Notes: generated from the sequence alone by a model not told the origin. DNA of 5,593 nt from CAYZZA01 sp964482685 (GCA_964482685.1 CAYZZA010000071.1:1-5593), one strand, 5' to 3'; positions 1-5,564 are shown, counted from the stretch's first letter. Numbers and translations are program-made.

Positions 1-426
1 TTTGTCGACACAAAGCGCAATGTTTGTAAGAGGTCCAATCGTAATCAAATCAATTTCGCCTGGATGTGCTTTGACAGTTTCTAAGATAAAGTCGACAGCT
101 GATTGCTCGGCGTAGACAGAATCGTCAATCGGCAAGACAACAGACCCCATTCCGTCTGCCCCGTGCACGTCTCCTGTTTCAGGACGATCTGGTTTTCCTG
201 CTTTTAATGAAAGGAAGTCATTGGTGGCTCCTTTGTAGACAGGAACGGTCGATCCAAAATACGTAGATAGTTTTGCTGCGTTCGCAGAAGTGTAGTTAAT
301 GCCTTTGTTTCCCGCTACCGCAGTTAGTCCTAAAATTTCGACATCTGGGTGTCGGTAGGCAGCCATAATCGCAAATGCGTCGTCAATTCCTGGATCGGTA
401 TCAATAATAATTTTTCTTTTTGTCAC
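1..426 (-). CDS. Nucleoside hydrolase (inosine-uridine preferring type), C-terminus cut off by window edge
   Basis: This is the N-terminal 142 codons of a ribonucleoside hydrolase (about 310 residues in the family), which cleaves the N-glycosidic bond of nucleosides to give free base and ribose in the cytoplasm. The frame is open to the window edge. Visible family motifs are DTDPGIDD at residues 9-16 (calcium- and ribose-binding aspartates), GN at 39-40, VHGADGMG at 87-94 and GPLTN at 131-135. The start is GTG at 424-426. It directly follows the TAA of the upstream hydrolase (TAAGTG, no gap), and the AAAGGA ribosome site (complement of 437-442, 10 nt spacing) lies inside the last codons of that gene, so translation is probably coupled. 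The only nearby ATG (433-435) is followed after one codon by that same stop. It is clearly a paralogue of its neighbour but well diverged, which suggests a different nucleoside preference. Family assignment is secure; substrate is unknown. Confidence 0.93.
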   Translation of the reverse strand, partial: MTKRKIIIDTDPGIDDAFAIMAAYRHPDVEILGLTAVAGNKGINYTSANAAKLSTYFGSTVPVYKGATNDFLSLKAGKPDRPETGDVHGADGMGSVVLPIDDSVYAEQSAVDFILETVKAHPGEIDLITIGPLTNIALCVDK

Positions 427-1389
427 TTAAATCATGTCCTTTCGTCTCATCAACTTTATATCTGGTGCATGTTCGGCAAAGATAGTTGTTAAAAATACAT
501 CAAAAAATGTGTGTTGGTCTACAGACTCGGATACAAAAACGGTCCCGGCTCTTGTCCGTTCAATGACACTTTCGCCTCTGGCCATACCCGTTTCTACAAC
601 GGCCACGTTCCCTTTATAAAAGGAGACCATTGGAGAAAAGGCATCTGCGACCACAAGAGGGTCATTGATAATGCACCCTAAGGTGCGTTCTTGTTTCCAG
701 TGGAAATCGACATAAAACTGTGTGATGTCCCACACAAAATCGCCAAGAGGGGTCGCAAATTGTTTGACCATTTCGCGCATATTGGGGGTAAACAAAATGT
801 CGTACGTCACATCTAAGGTATATAGATACACTGTCGGCAAGGCCTTTGAGGCAAAGAATTGATTAGCCGCGTGTGGGTCACACCAAAAGTTGTATTCCGC
901 AACGGGCGAACAATTTCCATGAACGCCGTAACTGCCTCCCATCACTCGAATCGCTTTGGCTTTCGTCAATCCTTCCGGGTCTGTTTGCAACACCGTGGCC
1001 AAGTTGGTCAAAGGACCTAACGCAAAGATGGTCACTTCGTCTGGATGCGCTCCCAATGTTTCCCGGATAAAAACAGCCGCTGGAGTATCTTCTGAGCGGT
1101 CTGTCTGTGCAAACACGGTTTCACCTAATCCGTCTTCCCCGTGTGTATCTCGTGCGTCAGTGTAGTCGATTTCAAGTGGGCGAACGGGTCCTTTGTAAAT
1201 CGGGATATCCGGCCGTCCAAGAAGATCCAACACATGCGCAGCGTTTTTCGCTCCTTGCTCACTGTCGACGTTTCCACTGCCAATGGTCAGTCCAAGAATA
1301 TCGAACTGGTCGGATTGAATCGCCAAAAGAATGGCGAGACTGTCGTCAATCCCAGGATCCACATCCAGAATGATTTTTTCCTTGGTCAT
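427..1389 (-). CDS. Nucleoside hydrolase (inosine-uridine preferring type), complete
   Basis: A 320-residue cytoplasmic ribonucleoside hydrolase of normal family length, hydrolysing nucleosides to base plus ribose. Motifs seen: DVDPGIDD at 9-16 (metal/ribose-binding Asp11, Asp15, Asp16), GN at 39-40, THGEDGLG at 82-89, GPLTN at 125-129, the ribose-binding N-x5-EYN segment at 159-167, and NDP at 242-244. In the well-studied protozoan and E. coli enzymes the position before the last metal-binding Asp is a catalytic His; here it is Asn242 followed by Asp243. The start ATG overlaps the rbsK stop as ATGA (1386-1389). An AGAGGA site lies in the end of rbsK (complement of 1402-1407), 12 nt from the ATG, rather far, so coupling to rbsK translation is likely. 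The product joins ribokinase in one operon: its ribose is the kinase's substrate. Which nucleosides it prefers (purine, pyrimidine or both) cannot be read from the sequence. Confidence 0.96.
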   Translation of the reverse strand: MTKEKIILDVDPGIDDSLAILLAIQSDQFDILGLTIGSGNVDSEQGAKNAAHVLDLLGRPDIPIYKGPVRPLEIDYTDARDTHGEDGLGETVFAQTDRSEDTPAAVFIRETLGAHPDEVTIFALGPLTNLATVLQTDPEGLTKAKAIRVMGGSYGVHGNCSPVAEYNFWCDPHAANQFFASKALPTVYLYTLDVTYDILFTPNMREMVKQFATPLGDFVWDITQFYVDFHWKQERTLGCIINDPLVVADAFSPMVSFYKGNVAVVETGMARGESVIERTRAGTVFVSESVDQHTFFDVFLTTIFAEHAPDIKLMRRKDMI

Positions 1390-2258
1390 CCGTTGGTCAG
1401 TTCCTCTCGTGTCGGCATAGCCACTTGGGCACCCATCTTGGTAATCGCAATGGCTGCGGCTTTGTTTGCGAACCTGACAGCATCTTCAATCGCTTGTCCT
1501 TCGCTGATTCCTACCGCAAACGCCCCGTTAAAGGTGTCTCCAGCTCCGGTTGTGTCAACAGGAGTTGTTTTTTCGGCTTGCACCCACACTTGTTCGGTTC
1601 CATTATGGAAATACACGCCGTCGCTTCCTTTGGTCATAATCACTTTATTCGGGTAGCGGGCCAATACTTCTTCAAAAGGATGTGGGCCAAAAATGGTTTT
1701 GATTTCTACTTCGTTTGGGGTAATGTATGTACTCTTTTCAATTGCTTCCGCAGACAAGACGTGTGCGGGAGCGGGATTTAACACAATGGTTTTGTTTTGT
1801 GCATGTGCATACGCAATCACATACTCTACTGTCTCAATAGGAATTTCCATTTGAAGCATCACTAAGTCACAGGCATCAATGACCGCGAGGTGTTCTTTGA
1901 CACGCTCAACCGTCACATCCATGTTAGCTCCTGGGACTACGATGATGGTGTTGTCTTGTTGGGCAATGGTAATTTGGGCCATCCCAGAATGCGTCTCCAC
2001 AGACGCTACACCGGTCGTGTCTACGTTGTATGCCGCAAAGTTTTCAAGTAAGGTCTTGCTTGCTTCGTCTTGTCCCACTGCACCAATAAAAGAGACGTCT
2101 CCGCCAAGCTTCGCTGCCGCGATGGCTTGGTTGGCTCCTTTTCCGCCAGGTTGGGTAAAGAACGACTGGCCTAGAATGGTTTCGCCTTTTTCAGGAAATG
2201 TAGGCGCTGTGGTAAACATGTCTAAATTGATACTGCCAATTACACAAATCTTTGTCAT
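1386..2258 (-). CDS. rbsK: Ribokinase (PfkB family)
   Basis: ATP-dependent kinase converting ribose to ribose-5-phosphate in the cytoplasm. The 290-residue product is slightly shorter than E. coli RbsK (309). Motifs in order: IGSINLDM at 7-14 (sugar-binding Asp13), GGKGANQA at 38-45 (PfkB signature 1), NPAPA at 161-165, TPNEVE at 180-185, TKGSDGV at 209-215, and DTTGAGDTFNGAFA at 235-248 (signature 2, catalytic base Asp241). The ending MGAQVAMPTREEL is typical of ribokinases rather than fructokinases. I prefer the ATG at 2256-2258: the AGAGG ribosome site (complement of 2265-2269) lies 6 nt before it, but touches the ATG at 2262-2264 with no spacing, so the start two codons upstream (292 residues, to 2264) is less likely. 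It is the first gene of the operon; its stop overlaps the start of the nucleoside hydrolase. That pairing favours ribose from nucleosides as substrate. A deoxyribokinase or a related sugar kinase cannot be fully excluded. Confidence 0.93.
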   Translation of the reverse strand: MTKICVIGSINLDMFTTAPTFPEKGETILGQSFFTQPGGKGANQAIAAAKLGGDVSFIGAVGQDEASKTLLENFAAYNVDTTGVASVETHSGMAQITIAQQDNTIIVVPGANMDVTVERVKEHLAVIDACDLVMLQMEIPIETVEYVIAYAHAQNKTIVLNPAPAHVLSAEAIEKSTYITPNEVEIKTIFGPHPFEEVLARYPNKVIMTKGSDGVYFHNGTEQVWVQAEKTTPVDTTGAGDTFNGAFAVGISEGQAIEDAVRFANKAAAIAITKMGAQVAMPTREELTNG

Positions 2259-2332
2259 TGCCATCCTCTATTCTCTTGATTGTTTATTTAAGTAAGTGAT
2301 GCCATAAGGGGTGAATAAGGCGTTTCTTTATT

Positions 2333-2420
2333 TTGAACTCCTTGGATTGAACTTCTAAAGTTGAACTCTTTACGGTTGAGCTCTTTACGGTTGAGCTCTT
2401 TACGGTTGAGCTCTTTACGG
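2333..2420. repeat. Tandem array of 15-bp (and two 14-bp) units
   Basis: Reading the plus strand there are four consecutive 15-bp units of TTGARCTCTTTACGG: 2361-2375 (with A at the R position), 2376-2390, 2391-2405 and 2406-2420, the last three identical. Two 14-bp, more diverged units precede them, TTGAACTCCTTGGA (2333-2346) and TTGAACTTCTAAAG (2347-2360). A further TTGAA at 2421 passes directly into the neighbouring 19-bp array. The identical core suggests recent slippage expansion. The array lies in the leader, ending about 75 bp upstream of rbsK. Confidence 0.95.
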
Positions 2421-2421
2421 T

Positions 2422-2497
2422 TGAATTTTTACAATCAAACGTAATTGCTAGACTCACGCTCAATCTCTAGGATCAAACTTAATCGTTAGAATCAAAC
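2422..2497. repeat. Tandem array of four degenerate 19-bp units
   Basis: On the minus strand four successive 19-bp units share the pattern GTTTGATTCTAnnnATTnA: 2497-2479 (GTTTGATTCTAACGATTAA), 2478-2460 (GTTTGATCCTAGAGATTGA), 2459-2441 (GCGTGAGTCTAGCAATTAC) and 2440-2422 (GTTTGATTGTAAAAATTCA). They are in exact head-to-tail register and adjoin the 15-bp array without a gap. The divergence between units indicates an older duplication than the 15-bp units. No function can be assigned. Confidence 0.8.
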
Positions 2498-2585
2498 TCC
2501 CTCACACATTTCTAGTTGAATCGCTTCAATTTCTTCTAGAACTCTTCTCCCCTTACATCCATTTGGTTTCTTCTTTTCTTTTTTA

Positions 2586-2611
2586 GTCTTGAGACTCGTA
2601 AGTCCTCAGAC
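2586..2611 (-). other. Small hairpin in the operon leader
   Basis: On the minus strand the arms GTCT and GGACT, then a TACG loop, then AGTCT and AGAC can pair as two short helices (4 bp and 5 bp with one G-U) separated by a 2x2 internal loop. It is not followed by a T-run on the minus strand, so it is not a terminator. It may simply be local RNA structure. Confidence 0.3.
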
Positions 2612-2723
2612 ACATAGCGATTTCAGGAAACGTATTTGCCTACACCCTGCACGAACAAGAGGCTTTTCCATCAGAATTGCTTAAAAGCCACATGTTTTGT
2701 GCCGCAAGCCTATTTCTTTGAAA

Positions 2724-2738
2724 ATGTAACCGCTTTAT
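2724..2738. promoter_or_regulatory. Possible second, weaker cre-like operator
   Basis: ATGTAACCGCTTTAT resembles the cre consensus WTGNAANCGNWNNCW, with one mismatch (A for C at position 14). It overlaps the better site by two bases, and the two CG centres are 13 bp apart. It may be a second CcpA or LacI-family contact or chance similarity. Confidence 0.35.
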
Positions 2739-2751
2739 GAAACCGTTGTCT
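2737..2751. promoter_or_regulatory. cre-like operator (CcpA or related LacI-family site)
   Basis: ATGAAACCGTTGTCT on the plus strand satisfies every constrained position of the Bacillota catabolite-responsive element consensus WTGNAANCGNWNNCW. It covers about +1 to +16 relative to the start predicted from the promoter at 2759-2787, a classical position for repression. A sugar salvage operon is a typical CcpA target. A local LacI-family regulator such as RbsR would recognise a similar CG-centred sequence, so the binding protein is an inference. Confidence 0.6.
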
Positions 2752-2758
2752 TGTTTGA

Positions 2759-2787
2759 ATTATAGGCGAGTGTCTACTTGATGTCAA
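2759..2787 (-). promoter_or_regulatory. Consensus sigma-A promoter for the rbsK/nucleoside hydrolase operon
   Basis: On the minus strand a perfect -35 TTGACA (complement of 2782-2787) is separated by exactly 17 bp from a perfect -10 TATAAT (complement of 2759-2764). Transcription should start near 2752 and run toward rbsK. All 12 hexamer positions and the spacing are consensus, so strong promoter activity is expected unless it is repressed. Confidence 0.88.
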
Positions 2788-3083
2788 CACCCAAAAAGAG
2801 AAGTGGGACTCTATTTTTTCAAATATACCCTAGGAGCAATTCCTTTCCTCCTGAAGAAAAAAACAAAACAATCGTTCTTTATACATATCCATTCTAGACA
2901 ATCTGGGGCACATATACAACACAACCAAAAAGAATGGGATTTGAGCCAAAAAGAAACAAAAAAAGAAGGGAGACAAAAGAAAGATAAATAAGAAAAGATA
3001 GCGGACAAAAAAGAAGCCCCACAAAAGAAGCTGCCAACTAAAAGAAAGAACTTTTTTTACTTCACCTTTTGTACCAACTCCTT
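2788..3083. other. A/purine-rich divergent intergenic spacer
   Basis: No convincing gene lies here. The stretch from about 2930 to 3055 is strongly purine-rich on the plus strand (runs of A with GA and GGGA blocks). This produces open frames full of Lys on one strand and Phe on the other, which I regard as compositional artefacts without ribosome sites. The A-tracts upstream of the gdhA promoter could bend DNA or act as an upstream activating element. No terminator or repeat family was seen. Confidence 0.5.
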
Positions 3084-3112
3084 GCGACAGGTGTGTCTAT
3101 CTCCTGTATACT
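3084..3112 (+). promoter_or_regulatory. Probable gdhA promoter
   Basis: A -10 hexamer TATACT (3107-3112) is preceded at 17 bp by GCGACA (3084-3089), which matches four of six -35 positions. The predicted start is near 3118, giving a leader of about 25 nt that carries the ribosome site. The weak -35 next to a good -10 suggests help from an activator or the upstream A-tracts. Reading TTGCGA (3082-3087) as the -35 would need a 19-bp spacer. Confidence 0.6.
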
Positions 3113-3122
3113 AAAAGACACA
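3092..3122. promoter_or_regulatory. Inverted repeat spanning the gdhA -10 region, candidate operator
   Basis: TGTGTCT (3092-3098) and AGACACA (3116-3122) are perfect 7-bp inverted arms separated by 17 bp, bracketing the -10 and the predicted start. A second, shorter dyad, ACAGG (3087-3091) with CCTGT (3103-3107), overlaps it. The first arm lies upstream of the predicted start, so it would act as DNA, not as an RNA hairpin. No known regulator motif is recognised. Confidence 0.35.
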
Positions 3123-3142
3123 TATCAACAAGGAGGGATTTT

Positions 3143-4489
3143 ATGACTGACGCAACCGCATATATCCAAACATTACTTAAGGACGTGCAAACACGCAACC
3201 ACGGTCAAGTAGAATTTATTCAAGCGACCGAAGCCTTTCTTGCTTCTTTGGCACCCGTTTTAACTCGCCATCCAGAGTGGATTGAGCTGAATATTTTGGG
3301 ACGATTGTTGGAACCTGAACGTTCGATTCAATTTCGAGTTCCGTGGGTAGACGACACTGGACAGATACGTGTCAATCGTGGGTACCGCGTTCAATTTAAC
3401 AGTGCTTTGGGTCCGTATAAAGGTGGACTTCGCTTCCATCCGTCTGTAACCCAAGGTGTGGTTCATTTTTTAGGCTTTGAGCAAACGCTAAAAAATAGTT
3501 TGACGAACCTTCCGTTAGGGGGAGGAAAAGGAGGCAGTGATTTTGACCCGAAAGGAAAATCAGATCGGGAGATTATGGCCTTTTGTCAAAGCTTTATGAC
3601 CGAGCTTTATTCCTTTATCGGCCCGAATGTTGATGTTCCGGCTGGTGACATTGGTGTGGGTGCACGTGAAATTGGGTATTTGTTTGGCCATTACAAACGT
3701 TTGCGTGGGTTTGAGAATGGCGTCCTTACTGGTAAACCGCTTTTGTATGGGGGAAGTTTAGGCCGTACCGAAGCAACAGGCTACGGGTTGCTGTATTTTA
3801 CACAAGCCATGCTTGAAGATCACGGAGATTCTTTGGTTGACAAGCGTGTTCTCGTATCGGGTAGTGGCAACGTCGCCTTGTATGCGATTCAAAAAGCGCA
3901 AGAGCTAGGAGCTCACGTCATTGGCTGTTCGGATTCATCTGGGTATATCGTGGATGAAGACGGCCTGGATTTAGAGAGTCTACTTGAGATAAAAGAACAA
4001 AAGCGAGAACGCCTATCTTCATATAGAGAGGTTCATCCTTCTGCTACGTATAACGAAGGATCCATCTGGGAAGCCACACTCTCGTATGACGTGGCGCTTC
4101 CGTGTGCCACTCAAAATGAACTCACACTCCTTCACGCAAAAAGAGCCCACCAGAACGGCGTGCGCATTCTATGTGAGGGGGCCAATATGCCTCTTTCTAG
4201 AGAAGCCGTTGCCTATTTGAAGGAACAGCGCATCTTGTATGGACCGTCTAAAGCAGCGAACGCAGGCGGCGTAGCCGTTTCTTCTATGGAGATGAGTCAA
4301 AACAGCCAACGCCTGTCTTGGACGTTCAAAGAAGTGGATACGAAGTTGCGCCTCATTATGCAAAACATTTATACCACCATCCGTGACACCGCTTTGGATT
4401 ACGGACTTGAAGGGGATGTTGAAGCGGGCGCAAATCTTGCGGGCCTTCGAAAGTTAGCTGATGCTATGACCAGCCAAGGTGTTGTATAA
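3143..4489 (+). CDS. gdhA: NADP-type glutamate dehydrogenase (hexameric)
   Basis: Cytoplasmic enzyme of nitrogen assimilation, interconverting 2-oxoglutarate plus ammonium and glutamate with a nicotinamide cofactor. The 448 residues match E. coli GdhA (447) in length and layout. The N-terminal substrate domain has PYKGGLRFHP at 91-100 (Lys93), LPLGGGKGGSDFDPKG at 124-138 (catalytic-region Lys129) and PAGDIGVG at 166-173 (Asp169). The cofactor domain has SGSGNVA at 239-245 (Rossmann loop), then CSDSSG at 262-267, a sequence typical of NADP-preferring members. EGANMP at 345-350 and GPSKAANAGGVAVSSMEMSQN at 368-388 complete the active cleft. The start is firm: AAGGAGGG at 3130-3137 lies 6 nt before the ATG, a near-perfect ribosome site. 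It has its own promoter and terminator and is therefore a single-gene unit, divergent from the nucleoside salvage operon. No residue loss or frameshift was seen. NADP preference is inferred from the motif. Confidence 0.97.
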   Translation: MTDATAYIQTLLKDVQTRNHGQVEFIQATEAFLASLAPVLTRHPEWIELNILGRLLEPERSIQFRVPWVDDTGQIRVNRGYRVQFNSALGPYKGGLRFHPSVTQGVVHFLGFEQTLKNSLTNLPLGGGKGGSDFDPKGKSDREIMAFCQSFMTELYSFIGPNVDVPAGDIGVGAREIGYLFGHYKRLRGFENGVLTGKPLLYGGSLGRTEATGYGLLYFTQAMLEDHGDSLVDKRVLVSGSGNVALYAIQKAQELGAHVIGCSDSSGYIVDEDGLDLESLLEIKEQKRERLSSYREVHPSATYNEGSIWEATLSYDVALPCATQNELTLLHAKRAHQNGVRILCEGANMPLSREAVAYLKEQRILYGPSKAANAGGVAVSSMEMSQNSQRLSWTFKEVDTKLRLIMQNIYTTIRDTALDYGLEGDVEAGANLAGLRKLADAMTSQGVV

Positions 4490-4494
4490 CACAA

Positions 4495-4540
4495 ACAGAC
4501 ATCTACTCACAGAATGTTCTTGTGAGTGGATGTCTGTTTT
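4495..4540 (+). terminator. Strong intrinsic terminator of gdhA
   Basis: ACAGACATC-T-ACTCACA (4495-4511) pairs with 4521-4537 over 17 bp with one internal G-U pair, around a 9-nt loop, followed by TTTTACTTTT. It begins 5 nt after the gdhA stop. In the opposite direction the hairpin is followed only by TTGTGTTAT, so termination of the convergent zinc-ribbon gene here would be weaker but possible. Confidence 0.92.
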
Positions 4541-4565
4541 ACTTTTGGATGATTGGATATTTGTT

Positions 4566-5051
4566 TTAAAATCCTTCTTGGATTAAAATCTTCGCAGAAC
4601 GTTCGTCAGATGGGATGTAGCCTTTATTTTCAAGCAATTCCGAGATATACAACCGATTGTATTGCAACATGAAAAATAGATTGACACCTAAGACAAGTAG
4701 CCCTGCCACTGGACCTGTGGCCATACCTATGAAAAAAGTAAGTCCAAGTTGAATAAGACCGTATTTTACATCGCCACGAAAAAATGGCACGAAGAACCCA
4801 AAGAAAAACTGAGTCCAACTAAAGCCTAGTTTGCATTCTTTGACGACGCCCCTTGGACTTTTCAAATACACAACTTTTGGATTGAATACGTCTTCTTGAA
4901 CGTGGTCAATTGTCTCTTTGAAGGCATCCGCAAGATATGGCGAATCAGAAACTGGCCTTTGGGATTGGGGGGATTCTTGAACTGGCGTCCCACAGTGAGC
5001 GCAAAAAAATTCATCCCCCGTTAGACGCGCCCCACAATTTGTACAAAACAT
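4566..5051 (-). CDS. Zinc-ribbon membrane protein of unknown function (DUF2628-like C-terminal part)
   Basis: A 161-residue protein with three parts. Residues 3-20 form a zinc ribbon, CTNC (Cys3, Cys6) and CAHC (Cys17, Cys20). Residues 21-75 are a polar linker. From about 78 there are hydrophobic stretches (FFFGFFVPFF at 82-91, and about 99-130, long enough for one or two membrane passes), ending in a YNRLYISELLENKGYIPSDE segment (131-150). An aromatic FFFGFF block, membrane segment, then N/Y-rich helix and GY pattern resembles small Bacillota zinc-ribbon proteins and DUF2628-type domains; that family link is my recollection, not a search result. There is no signal peptide, so the ribbon is expected in the cytoplasm. 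The start is supported by AGGAGGG (complement of 5061-5067), 9 nt before the ATG. It is monocistronic, convergent with gdhA, with its own promoter. The role is unknown, and its neighbours give no functional hint. Confidence 0.88.
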   Translation of the reverse strand: MFCTNCGARLTGDEFFCAHCGTPVQESPQSQRPVSDSPYLADAFKETIDHVQEDVFNPKVVYLKSPRGVVKECKLGFSWTQFFFGFFVPFFRGDVKYGLIQLGLTFFIGMATGPVAGLLVLGVNLFFMLQYNRLYISELLENKGYIPSDERSAKILIQEGF

Positions 5052-5117
5052 TAACTAACTCCCTCCTCTTTCTTCTTTAGTTTAAACACAAGATAGTTGG
5101 ATACATCTCTCTTTTTT

Positions 5118-5146
5118 AGTATATGTAAACCTAGAGATCAAATCAA
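5118..5146 (-). promoter_or_regulatory. Probable promoter of the zinc-ribbon gene
   Basis: On the minus strand TTGATT (complement of 5141-5146, four of six -35 positions) and TATACT (complement of 5118-5123) are 17 bp apart. The predicted start near 5111 gives a leader of about 60 nt before the ATG at 5051. Confidence 0.6.
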
Positions 5147-5372
5147 TGTCTGAAAAAAACGATTAGGCTCTTCTACACTTCACAATCTCATGAACAGATC
5201 AACATGAGTGACTCTTTTGCTATCTCTATCTCTTCTCTAGATAGTCACACACTAGAAATCTGGGTTTTACTATAATGTTATTGGCTTATTGGGTTACTGG
5301 ATGACTTAGTCTTTTCTTTAGTAAAAAAAGCATGCCAAAAAATTTACGTTTGACTTAAATTAAGGCAAAAAA

Positions 5373-5392
5373 AGAGATAAAAAAGCATCTCT
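5373..5392 (-). terminator. Weak terminator-like hairpin
   Basis: On the minus strand AGAGAT (from 5392), an 8-nt loop and ATCTCT (to 5373) are followed by a T-run (complement of 5367-5372). The stem is only 6 bp and AT-rich, so this may be a weak terminator of a minus-strand transcript or chance pairing in A-rich sequence. Confidence 0.3.
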
Positions 5393-5490
5393 AACAACTC
5401 TACTAAACGCAAGCAATGGAACAAGGACACAGTAAACAAAGAGCGGGAGACAGAAAGAAGCAACAAACGGCTACCATTCATGTTTGTGAT

Positions 5491-5540
5491 CTTTCAAGTC
5501 CATTCTGTAGCATGTATTTGATTTGGCTACGTCTTGAAAG
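5491..5540. other. Two-tier inverted repeat, possible structured RNA or operator
   Basis: CTTTCAAG (5491-5498) is the perfect inverse of CTTGAAAG (5533-5540), and inside it GTAGC (5507-5511) pairs with GCTAC (5526-5530). Together they form 13 bp in two helices with an asymmetric internal loop (8 nt against 2 nt) and a 14-nt apical loop. There is no T-run after it, so it is not a terminator. It could be part of a small RNA or leader, or a regulator site; no family is recognised. Confidence 0.35.
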
Positions 5541-5564
5541 AGATGCCATTAAAATCAACGCACA

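Larger units (their letters stand above)
2265..2752 (-). other. Long untranslated leader of the ribokinase/nucleoside hydrolase operon (inferred)
   Basis: This gene-free stretch lies between the strong minus-strand promoter (2759-2787) and the rbsK start. If the predicted start near 2752 is right, the transcript has a leader of about 490 nt. It holds the cre-like sites near its 5' end, a weak 7-bp inverted repeat (2661-2667 with 2683-2689), a small hairpin (2586-2611) and the tandem repeat arrays (2333-2497). I see no riboswitch I can name, no hairpin followed by a T-run on the minus strand (so no obvious attenuator), and no closer promoter of good quality. The leader extent is inferred from promoter position only. 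Confidence 0.5.
5147..5564. other. Gene-poor intergenic region with short inverted repeats
   Basis: I find no supported gene here. Short dyads are visible: CTCATG/CATGAG (5187-5192 with 5203-5208), GTGACT/AGTCAC (5208-5213 with 5243-5248) overlapping CTATCT/AGATAG (5226-5231 with 5239-5244), and a longer structured pair near 5491-5540. A TATAAT at 5271-5276 lacks a recognisable -35. One frame from the ATG at 5416 stays open to the edge but has no ribosome site and runs into the edge terminator. Confidence 0.5.

Noticed and set aside
1141..1656. Long plus-strand frame (171 codons) across the hydrolase/ribokinase junction
   Set aside because: It lies antisense to two genes with full sets of catalytic motifs, has no domain signature, and is a shadow frame.
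2460..2486. AGTTTGATCCT on the minus strand, resembling the start of 16S rRNA
   Set aside because: The match is only about a dozen bases and is explained by the 19-bp repeat consensus; no further rRNA sequence follows.
2422..2497. Possible CRISPR array
   Set aside because: The units are head-to-tail without unique spacers and are too short and degenerate; there are no cas genes in the window.
2661..2689. GGCTTTT/AAAAGCC inverted repeat as a terminator or attenuator in the leader
   Set aside because: The 15-nt loop is large, the stem is only 7 bp, and no T-run follows on the minus strand.
2803..2991. Open frame of 62 codons on the plus strand starting at GTG, Lys/Gln-rich at the end
   Set aside because: No proper ribosome site, and its composition follows the A-rich tract; overlapping minus-strand frames are equally low-complexity (Phe-rich). 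It looks like a compositional artefact.
5271..5276. TATAAT on the plus strand as a promoter
   Set aside because: No -35-like hexamer at 16-18 bp, no extended -10, and no supported gene downstream.
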